Assembly: GCA_001795165.1 (NCBI GenBank)
Contig: MGNS01000077.1
Location: forward strand, 1,282-6,557
DNA length: 5,276 bases
Origin: Chloroflexi bacterium RBG_16_57_11
GTDB lineage: Bacteria > Chloroflexota > Anaerolineae > Anaerolineales > UBA4823
Direction of reading: 5' to 3'
Below the pieces are notes generated by a model. That model had not been told where the DNA came from, searched no databases, and saw nothing but the letters and a program-made list of their open reading frames with translations. Both the position numbers and the translations under genes were made by a program. This document shows, one piece after another, positions 1 through 5,276 of the stretch (its first letter is position 1; every line of letters begins with the position of its first letter).

Positions 1-1806
1 GGCGCCACCATCGACACCATCCAGGCGCGCAATTTTATTCGTTCGATCGCCGCCGGCGCAGCGGCGCACTCCGATCACGGGCGCGACATGGCCTTCACGC
101 TGAAGGCGGTCGCTAACGGCGAGACCGAAGGCTATATGATCCGCGATGTCGCCAAGCTGCGTACCACCGCTGCCCTGTACGGCATTAAAATCGAAGGTCG
201 CTCGCCTAGCGAGATTGCCAACGACCTGGCAGACCTGTACATCTCACAGTTTGGCCAGCAGCGGGGCGAAGTTATTGTTACCAAGCGCGCCCCCAAGAAG
301 CGCCAGGAATTATGGAAAGATAAAGGCGTGGTGCCGCGCGGCATCGACCGCGAAGTGGTCGAGGCGCTGCATCGCACGCACATTGGCGACGACCAGGACC
401 CGGAGCACATCCTGATCCACGCGGTGCGCACCGCCATGGCGGACGGCTGGGGTGGCAGCTTGATTGCTACCGACATTTCCGACATATTATTCGGCACCCC
501 GGCGCCAATCCTGGGCCAGGCCAACCTGGGCGTGCTCAAGGATGACATGGTCAACGTAGTCGTCCACGGGCACGAGCCCACCCTGAGCCAGATGGTAGTG
601 GCGGCCTCGCAGGACCCCGAAATTATCGAATATGCCCTCAAGGCAGGCGCGAAAGGCGTCAACCTGTCGGGCATTTGCTGTACTGCCAATGAAATCCTGA
701 TGCGCCAGGGTATCCCGGCTGCGGGAAATTTCCTGCACCAGGAGCTGGCCATCCTGACCGGCTCGGTGGAGGCCATGGTGGTGGACGTGCAGTGCATCAT
801 GCAGGCGCTGGTTGACCTGGCAAGCAACTTCCACACCAAGATCATCACCACCTCGCCCAAGGTGCGCATCAAAGGCGCGGTGCACATCGAGTTCGATGAG
901 CACAAGGCCTTGACGATCGCCAAGAGCATTCTGAAGACCGCCATCGACAACTACAAAAACCGCGGTGCCACGCATATCCCGCAGGTGCGCGAGGATTTGA
1001 TCCCCGGCTTCTCGCACGAATATATCAATTACATGCTGGGCGGCTCGTACCGGGCTTCCTTCCGCCCGTTGAATGACGCCATCATGACCGGGCGGGTGCG
1101 CGGTGTGGCGGCGATCGTCGGCTGCAACAACCCACGCAGCAGGCAGGATTACCTGCACACTTACGTCACGCAAGAGCTGCTCAAACAGGACGTGCTGATC
1201 GTCGAGACCGGCTGCGGCGCTATCGCCAGTGCCAAGCTTGGCCTGCTGCTGGGCGAAGCCGGGCTGGAAAAGGTTGGCCCCGGACTGCGCGAGGTCTGCG
1301 AGACGGTCGGCATCCCGCCTGTGCTGCACATGGGCTCGTGTGTGGATAACACCCGTATCCTGACCGTGCTGACCCAGATGGTGGATGAAGGCGGCCTGGG
1401 CGATGACATCGACCAGATCCCGGCCGTCGGTCTGGCGCCGGAGTGGATGAGCGAAAAAGCGCTCGCCATCGGCACTTACTGCGTGGCATCGGGCGCTTAC
1501 GTCATTTTTGGCGGCCCCTCACCGATCAGCGGTATGCCCGACCGGGTGGCCGATAGCGATATCGTCCTGCGTTATATCAGCGAGGGCTGGGAGAAGCTAT
1601 ACGGCGGCAAGATGGAATTCATACCCGACCCGGACGAGATGATCCAGCGCACGCTGGCGCACATCGACAAGAAGCGCGCCGCCCTTGGCCTGCCAGCCTA
1701 TGACGCGGCTAAGTTCGGCCGCAGCGGCGATGCCCGCATGGTCGAAATGGAAAAGCTGCCGGTGATGGATCGCCGTCAGGCAGTCTATGGTGTTGCCGCC
1801 GACTGA
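1..1806 (+). CDS. cooS: Anaerobic Ni-Fe carbon monoxide dehydrogenase, catalytic subunit (5' partial)
   Basis: Interconverts CO2 and CO at a Ni-Fe-S C-cluster; beside acsB it should act as the CODH half of the cytoplasmic CODH/ACS complex (then also called acsA). The frame is open from base 1 to TGA at 1804-1806, giving 601 residues. It begins where the family sequence follows the last B-cluster cysteine, so about 70 N-terminal residues with the B- and D-cluster cysteines lie upstream. Visible in window numbering are: HSDH at 23-26, whose first His matches the acid-base His93 of C. hydrogenoformans CODH-II; HGHEP at 189-193 (His ligand); GICCT (Cys 226/227); VQC (265); VGCNN (375); ETGCG (405); GSCVDN (447); and MSEK (Lys 486, equivalent to Lys563). 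All C-cluster ligands are therefore present. The loop between the last two cysteines is about 8 residues shorter than in CODH-II, and the C-terminus has a roughly 37-residue tail after the usual KKRAALGL end. The downstream gene starts 25 bp later. Family assignment is very secure; reference numbering is from memory. Confidence 0.97.
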   Translation, partial: GATIDTIQARNFIRSIAAGAAAHSDHGRDMAFTLKAVANGETEGYMIRDVAKLRTTAALYGIKIEGRSPSEIANDLADLYISQFGQQRGEVIVTKRAPKKRQELWKDKGVVPRGIDREVVEALHRTHIGDDQDPEHILIHAVRTAMADGWGGSLIATDISDILFGTPAPILGQANLGVLKDDMVNVVVHGHEPTLSQMVVAASQDPEIIEYALKAGAKGVNLSGICCTANEILMRQGIPAAGNFLHQELAILTGSVEAMVVDVQCIMQALVDLASNFHTKIITTSPKVRIKGAVHIEFDEHKALTIAKSILKTAIDNYKNRGATHIPQVREDLIPGFSHEYINYMLGGSYRASFRPLNDAIMTGRVRGVAAIVGCNNPRSRQDYLHTYVTQELLKQDVLIVETGCGAIASAKLGLLLGEAGLEKVGPGLREVCETVGIPPVLHMGSCVDNTRILTVLTQMVDEGGLGDDIDQIPAVGLAPEWMSEKALAIGTYCVASGAYVIFGGPSPISGMPDRVADSDIVLRYISEGWEKLYGGKMEFIPDPDEMIQRTLAHIDKKRAALGLPAYDAAKFGRSGDARMVEMEKLPVMDRRQAVYGVAAD

Positions 1807-1820
1807 GGCGGATAGACGAA

Positions 1821-1824
1821 GAGG
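1821..1824 (+). promoter_or_regulatory. Ribosome binding site of acsB
   Basis: GAGG, within GAAGAGG, sits 7 nt before the ATG at 1832. It decides the acsB start: the in-frame ATG at 1787 would overlap the end of cooS by 20 bases, has only a weak AGG before it, and would add 15 residues (MVLPPTEADRRRGLT) that resemble nothing in the family. Confidence 0.7.
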
Positions 1825-1831
1825 TCTCACA

Positions 1832-4120
1832 ATGTCTCGATATATCGCAACTCGTGCTATTCGCGGAGCCAATGCTCTGGTCACCGAAGCGGAGCTGATG
1901 CTCCAAAAAGCCCTGGCGGAAAAAGGCCCAGAGATGAAAGTCTCCTTCCCCAACACCGCTTACTACCTGCCGCTGACCCTGGGCATGACCGGTATGGAAA
2001 TCACCACCCTGGGCCAGCTTCAGTCGGTCCTCAAGCAGGCCCGCCAGCTATTACACCCGGTGCCCTCCAAAAAACACTGGACACCCTACCTTGGCGAGAC
2101 GCTGGACAGCGGCATGGCGACACTGTTCGCCGCCGAAGCCATCGAAGCCATACGCTATGCGTATAGTTTACAGCCAGAGCCAATGCCTGGCTTCCAGCTT
2201 GCCGGCGGCACAGCCTTCACCAGCCCGGATAACGGAGCAGGTGGTGGCAGCTTAGATGGACACTTGAACGGCCCGATCGACGACATCCAGCTCCGCTCTT
2301 GGGGCATCCAGCTCGTCGACGGGCGTATGCCCGGCTTTGCTGCCATCGTCGGCTGCGCCAAATCCAACGAAGTAGCGGTCAAGATTGTGCGTGAGCTCCA
2401 GAAGCGCAACATCCTGTGCTTCCTATCGGGCAATGTCAACGGCCGCAGCATCATACACCAGTTGGTCGAAGAGGGCGTCGAGCTGGGTTATGACACCTAC
2501 ACCGTGCCCTTCGGCACCGATACAATCAGCGCCATCTACGCCCTGGGCTTTGCCACCCGCTCGGCGCTCACCTTTGGCGGCCTGAAGGGCGGGCAGGCGC
2601 GGGATATCCTGCTGTACAACAAAGAGCGCGTCTTCGCCTTTGTGCTGGCGCTGGGTGAGGTCGATGACCTCAAGTATGCCGCCGCCGCCGGGGCGATTAA
2701 CTTTGGCTTCCCGGTCATCGCCGATACGGTGATCCCGGAAATCCTGCCTACCGGTGTGACGCGCTACGAGCACGTGGTCAGCATGCCGTTCAACGAGATC
2801 GACGGTAAAGACGACCTGGAGCGCGCCGAGCGCCTGGTGCAGAAGTGCATCGAGGTGCGCGGCGTCAAGGTCAAGGTCGCCGATGTGCCTGTGCCGGTGC
2901 CCTACGGCTCGGCCTTCGAAGGTGAGGTGGTCCGCAAGACGGATATGCGCATCGAGTTCGGCGGTAAGTATTCGCGTTGTTTTGAATATTTGCAGATGGC
3001 CCCGCTGGAAGAGGTGGTGGATGGCAAGGTCGAGGTGGTTGGCCCCACCTTCGCCGATGTGCCATCTCAAGGCCACATGGACATGGGCATCATGGTCAGG
3101 GTCGCCGGGCGCCAGATGCAGCCAGACTTCGAGCCGGTGCTCGAGCGCCAGATCCATTACTTTGTCAATGGTGCCTCGGGCATCCAGCACATCGGGCAGC
3201 GAGATATCGCCTGGATCCGCATCTCCAACGCTGCGGCCGACAAGGGCTTCAACCTGGAGCACTTCGGCAAGATCCTGCACGCCCGCTTCAAGACCGACTT
3301 TGGCGCTATCGTGGATAAAGTCCAGGTCACGATTTACACCGAGCCGGAGAAGGTTCAAGAACTGTTGGGCAAGGCGCGCGAGTCATACGACTTCCGCAAC
3401 AAGCGCCTGGCCGACCTGACCGACGACAAGGTGGAGGAGTTCTACTCCTGCACGCTATGCCAATCCTTTGCCCCCAACCACGTTTGCGTGGTCAGCCCGG
3501 AGCGCCTGGGCCTGTGCGGCGCGTACAACTGGCTGGATTGTAAGGCCTCGTTCAATATCAATCCCACCGGCCCAAACCAGCCGATCAAGCTGGGCAAAGT
3601 GATCGACTTCCAGAAAGGCTACTGGACTGGCACTAACGATTATGCCAAGATCGGCTCGCACGGGGTGGTGGAGGAAGTCTCCATGTACTCGATCATGGAA
3701 AACCCGATGACCGCCTGCGGCTGCTTTGAATGCATCGTCATGCTGATCCCTGAAGCCAACGGTGTGATGGTGGTCAGCCGCGAGGACACCAGCATGACTC
3801 CGGCGGGGATGACCTTCAGCACCCTGGCTGGCATCGCCGGCGGCGGGTTGCAAACGCCGGGTGTGATGGGCGTGGGCAAGTTCTACCTGGTCAGCCCCAA
3901 ATTCATCGCCGCCGATGGTGGCCTGAAGCGCGTGATCTGGATGAGCAGCGTGCTTAAGGAAACCATGGCCGAAGAGTTCAAGGCGGCAGCGGCGCGCGAA
4001 GGGGATCCGGACCTGCTGGATAAGATAGCCGACGAGCGCAACGTGACCACCGTCGAGGAATTGCTTGCCTGGCTGGAGGAGCATAACCATCCGGCTCTGG
4101 TGATGGACCCGATGTTCTAA
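1832..4120 (+). CDS. acsB: CO-methylating acetyl-CoA synthase (CODH/ACS complex alpha/beta subunit)
   Basis: Condenses CO from CODH, a methyl group from the corrinoid iron-sulfur protein, and CoA to acetyl-CoA at the A-cluster. It has 762 residues against 729 in Moorella AcsB (from memory). Domain 1 (about 1-345) has NTAYYLP near residue 37 and would contact CODH. Domain 2 (about 346-533) has GSAFEGE and the CoA-region motif GQRDIAWIR (Trp461, Arg463, matching Trp427 and Arg429). Domain 3 (534-762) holds the A-cluster: Cys540, 543, 552 and 562 for [4Fe-4S], and CGC at 629-631, which with Cys543 binds the two nickels. These spacings equal Moorella 506/509/518/528/595/597 at a constant offset of 34. 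The gating Phe512 equivalent is present in CQSFAPNH. The C-terminus HPALVMDPMF is family-typical. Oddities are a Gly-rich insertion near residues 124-147, extra cysteines at 570 and 634, and Gln452 at the Trp418 position. The spacing of 25 bp after cooS implies one transcript. Confidence 0.98.
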   Translation: MSRYIATRAIRGANALVTEAELMLQKALAEKGPEMKVSFPNTAYYLPLTLGMTGMEITTLGQLQSVLKQARQLLHPVPSKKHWTPYLGETLDSGMATLFAAEAIEAIRYAYSLQPEPMPGFQLAGGTAFTSPDNGAGGGSLDGHLNGPIDDIQLRSWGIQLVDGRMPGFAAIVGCAKSNEVAVKIVRELQKRNILCFLSGNVNGRSIIHQLVEEGVELGYDTYTVPFGTDTISAIYALGFATRSALTFGGLKGGQARDILLYNKERVFAFVLALGEVDDLKYAAAAGAINFGFPVIADTVIPEILPTGVTRYEHVVSMPFNEIDGKDDLERAERLVQKCIEVRGVKVKVADVPVPVPYGSAFEGEVVRKTDMRIEFGGKYSRCFEYLQMAPLEEVVDGKVEVVGPTFADVPSQGHMDMGIMVRVAGRQMQPDFEPVLERQIHYFVNGASGIQHIGQRDIAWIRISNAAADKGFNLEHFGKILHARFKTDFGAIVDKVQVTIYTEPEKVQELLGKARESYDFRNKRLADLTDDKVEEFYSCTLCQSFAPNHVCVVSPERLGLCGAYNWLDCKASFNINPTGPNQPIKLGKVIDFQKGYWTGTNDYAKIGSHGVVEEVSMYSIMENPMTACGCFECIVMLIPEANGVMVVSREDTSMTPAGMTFSTLAGIAGGGLQTPGVMGVGKFYLVSPKFIAADGGLKRVIWMSSVLKETMAEEFKAAAAREGDPDLLDKIADERNVTTVEELLAWLEEHNHPALVMDPMF

Positions 4121-4140
4121 TCCCGGAGGGTTGCCTCTGC

Positions 4141-4180
4141 GGAGGCCAGGCAAACCGGCTGACCGGCTTGCCTGGCTTTC
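4141..4180 (+). terminator. Strong hairpin after acsB (terminator-like, attenuator or mRNA-stabilising)
   Basis: Arms 4141-4158 and 4163-4180 pair over 18 positions: 15 Watson-Crick, 2 G-U and one A-C mismatch (4154/4167), closing a CTGA loop. It starts 20 bp after the acsB stop. Only three T residues lie at the 3' base, inside the stem and followed by C, so it is a poor match to a classic intrinsic terminator. Partial termination, RNA processing or protection of the upstream cooS-acsB message are all possible, and would set acsB apart from the genes that follow. The structure is seen in the sequence; its role is inferred. Confidence 0.5.
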
Positions 4181-4207
4181 CTGGTGGCGCCTCGGATGGT
4201 TTGTGGC

Positions 4208-4507
4208 ATGCCTGAAAATTACAGCGCAAACCCTGAGTTGGTGCGCGACTTGATGACCGTCGGTGTAGCCACCTGCAGTCCGGATACACCGATTGATGAC
4301 ATCGCGCGCCTGTTGCTGGATAAGGGGTTAGAAGCCGTGGTGGTGCTCGACCCGGTGGATGGTCACGTAAATGATGAGTTGCACGACCTGGGTATCAGCG
4401 CCACGCGCCAGTCGCCGTTGGAGGCCCTTATCCAACGCCGCGAGGCCGCGCGCAGCCGCAATGATGCGGGCCGCAATAATGCGGGCCGTAACCAGGCCAC
4501 GGAGTAA
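4208..4507 (+). CDS. Small CBS-domain-like protein, truncated, with repeat tail
   Basis: The product is 99 residues from ATG 4208; ATG 4196 (adds MVCG) is equally possible, with GGTGG at 4183-4187 before it and GGATGG before 4208. GTG 4184 is less likely because the hairpin ending at 4180 would bury its ribosome site. Residues 11-53 read like the first beta-alpha-beta part of a CBS domain: LVRDLMT, then VATCSPDTPIDDIARLL with the T/S-x-x-D type ligand motif, then GLEAVVVLD. The usual next strand (of the GVVS type) before DEL is missing: GHV runs straight into NDEL. The rest (59-99) is Arg/Ala-rich, probably helical to residue 84, and ends in three five-residue repeats, RN(D/N/Q)A(G/T). There is no signal peptide or membrane segment. 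Both other frames stop within a few codons of GHV, so a simple frameshift does not explain the truncation. CBS domains usually bind adenine nucleotides, so a sensory role is conceivable but unproven. It lies between acsB and acsD. Confidence 0.75.
   Translation: MPENYSANPELVRDLMTVGVATCSPDTPIDDIARLLLDKGLEAVVVLDPVDGHVNDELHDLGISATRQSPLEALIQRREAARSRNDAGRNNAGRNQATE
4456..4500 (+). repeat. 15-bp tandem repeat at the 3' end of the CBS-like gene
   Basis: Unit CCGCAATGATGCGGG (4456-4470) is followed directly by CCGCAATAATGCGGG (4471-4485), with one mismatch, and then by a degraded third copy beginning CCGTAACCAGG (4486-4500). The period is a multiple of three and keeps the frame, encoding RNDAG-RNNAG-RNQAT. 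Each unit also contains CCGCA/TGCGG, a small inverted repeat. Confidence 0.8.
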
Positions 4508-4515
4508 AATAAGTT

Positions 4516-4571
4516 GCCAGGCAGTCTGTGCGTACCAGCGTAATTTGCTGCAAAGTCGAAGACTGCCGGGT
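4516..4571 (+). promoter_or_regulatory. Inverted repeat / stem-loop in the acsD leader
   Basis: GGCAGTCT (4520-4527) and AGACTGCC (4560-4567) are perfect complements. The stem extends outward, after one A-G mismatch, by two C-G pairs and a G-T pair (4516-4518 with 4569-4571). The 32-nt loop holds a second dyad, TTTGC-T-GCAAA (4544-4554). No T-run follows, so it is not an obvious terminator. It could be an mRNA fold or a protein-binding dyad in the 109-bp gap between the CBS-like gene and acsD. I see no convincing -35/-10 pair in this gap. Confidence 0.35.
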
Positions 4572-4604
4572 GGATCGCAATCATTTAATACGCTAAAGGT
4601 TCAT

Positions 4605-4610
4605 GGAGAG
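4605..4610 (+). promoter_or_regulatory. Ribosome binding site of acsD
   Basis: GGAGAG lies 6 nt before ATG 4617, in an A-rich context (AAAAAT) that should be unstructured. It is a near-consensus site and fixes the acsD start, which agrees with the family N-terminus (MPVEILKDKWPGSV). Confidence 0.8.
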
Positions 4611-4616
4611 AAAAAT

Positions 4617-5276
4617 ATGCCTGTTGAAATTCTAAAAGACAAATGGCCCGGAAGCGTCCGTCAAGTGACCTTCGGCGCCACTGCTGCAGAAGGCGGCACG
4701 CGCGCCAAATCGATCACCGTGGGTGGCCAGACTTCGTTACCTTTCATGCACTTCGAAGCCCCCATACCCTACCGTCCGGTGATCGGCCTCGAAATCCGTG
4801 ACCGGCGGCCCGACGATTGGTCGCCCTTGCTGCTCCAGGAATGGGCCGAAGTGATCGACGACCCGGGAAAGTGGGCGAAAGCTGGCCAGGATGCCGGCGC
4901 TGACCTGATCCAGATGACGCTCAACCTGACGGATAAGGATGGCAAGCCCAACACGCCCGAGGCGGCGGTTGCAGCGGTCAAATCGGTGCTGGGGGCATGC
5001 AGCCTGCCGCTGATAGTTTTTGGGCCCGGGCAAGCCGAGATGGATAACGCCTTGCTCGTCCCGGTGGCTGAAGCGACCAAAGGCGAGCGCCTGGTGTTGG
5101 GCATCTGCGAGGACAAAAACTACCGTACTATCGTGGCCACCGCCATGGCGAACGGTCACCTGGTCAACGCCCGTACACCGATGGATGTCAACCTGGCCAA
5201 GCAATTGAACATCCTGATCAGCGATATGGGCCTGCCTGCCGATCGCATCTTGATGGATCCGACCACTGGCGCCCTG
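4617..5276 (+). CDS. acsD: Corrinoid iron-sulfur protein small subunit / CODH-ACS delta subunit (3' partial)
   Basis: Small subunit of the corrinoid iron-sulfur protein (also called cdhD). With AcsC it carries the methyl-cobamide that passes the methyl group from methyltetrahydrofolate (via AcsE) to the AcsB A-cluster. The frame from ATG 4617 has no stop, and 220 codons lie in the window. The Moorella protein is about 320 residues, so roughly the last 100 are missing. Family signatures seen are: N-terminal MPVEILKDKWPGSVRQV; GGTRAKSITVGG (26-37) followed by LPFMHFE (41-47); RPVIGLEIRD (53-62); the first TIM-barrel strands, including GADLIQM; NGHLVNARTPMDVN; KQLNILISDMGLP (195-207); and ILMDPTTGAL at the edge. 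There is no signal peptide, so it is cytoplasmic. The gap of 109 bp from the CBS-like gene leaves co-transcription likely but not certain. acsC and acsE are expected nearby, outside the window. Confidence 0.96.
   Translation, partial: MPVEILKDKWPGSVRQVTFGATAAEGGTRAKSITVGGQTSLPFMHFEAPIPYRPVIGLEIRDRRPDDWSPLLLQEWAEVIDDPGKWAKAGQDAGADLIQMTLNLTDKDGKPNTPEAAVAAVKSVLGACSLPLIVFGPGQAEMDNALLVPVAEATKGERLVLGICEDKNYRTIVATAMANGHLVNARTPMDVNLAKQLNILISDMGLPADRILMDPTTGAL

Noticed and set aside
487..1329. 280-codon open frame on the - strand inside cooS
   Set aside because: It lies wholly antisense to a gene with all catalytic motifs intact; the His/Asp/Val-rich translation is typical of a reverse-frame shadow in GC-rich DNA.
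1787..1831. Earlier ATG start for acsB
   Set aside because: It would overlap cooS by 20 bases with a weak ribosome site and add residues unlike the family; ATG 1832 has GAGG at the right distance.
2423..3358. 311-codon open frame on the - strand inside acsB
   Set aside because: It is antisense to conserved AcsB domains 1-2, resembles no protein I recognise, and is rich in His/Asp/Leu as expected from mirror codon bias.
3455..4153. 232-codon open frame on the - strand over the A-cluster region of acsB
   Set aside because: Same shadow pattern; it would start inside the intergenic hairpin with no credible ribosome site.
4366..4507. Frameshift as the cause of the shortened CBS domain
   Set aside because: Both other + frames reach a stop within a few codons of the break (TAA about 4368, TGA about 4372), and no CBS continuation is visible in them, so an in-frame loss is more likely than a sequencing error.
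4514..4591. Sigma70-type promoter before acsD (TTGCCA at 4514, TAATAC at 4586 and similar)
   Set aside because: No -35/-10 pair with acceptable sequence and 16-18 bp spacing was found; the candidates are too far apart or too poor.
4737..5204. 155-codon - strand frame and other small frames over acsD
   Set aside because: The + strand here encodes AcsD with family motifs through to the window end; the antisense frames are by-products.

Overview
The window is a compact, single-strand stretch of a Wood-Ljungdahl (reductive acetyl-CoA) operon. All genes read on the + strand in the order carbon monoxide dehydrogenase (cooS/acsA, 5' end outside the window), acetyl-CoA synthase (acsB, complete), a small CBS-domain-like protein, and the corrinoid iron-sulfur protein small subunit (acsD/cdhD, 3' end outside the window). 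The sequence is GC-rich (about 60 % by eye). It suggests a bacterial anaerobe that makes or breaks acetyl-CoA through CO. The sequence flavour is compatible with an uncultivated Chloroflexota (Anaerolineae-like) lineage, but that is an impression from protein wording, not a search result.

Layout: positions 1-1806 hold the CODH catalytic subunit, open from the first base. It carries all six C-cluster ligand positions and the catalytic Lys and His. The N-terminal part with the B- and D-cluster cysteines lies just upstream. After 25 bp, 1832-4120 encodes acetyl-CoA synthase with a complete A-cluster set of cysteines. An 87-bp gap contains a strong 18-position hairpin (4141-4180). Then 4208-4507 (or from 4196) encodes a roughly 99-residue protein with the first half of a CBS domain and a short pentapeptide-repeat tail. 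A 109-bp gap with a smaller stem-loop leads to acsD (4617 to the window end), which has a clear Shine-Dalgarno.

Together, CODH reduces CO2 to CO. CO moves to the Ni-Ni-[4Fe-4S] A-cluster of AcsB, where it joins a methyl group delivered by the corrinoid protein (AcsD with its partner AcsC, expected downstream) and CoA to give acetyl-CoA. The oxidative direction is equally possible.

The core enzymes are a known system. The less ordinary points are the CBS-like mini-protein inside the operon, the hairpin between acsB and the rest, a Gly-rich insertion and extra cysteines in AcsB, a C-terminal tail on the CODH, and changes in two of the four histidines of the proposed CODH proton relay. I found no RNA genes, mobile elements, CRISPR arrays or pseudogenes. 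The long open frames on the - strand are shadows of the real genes.
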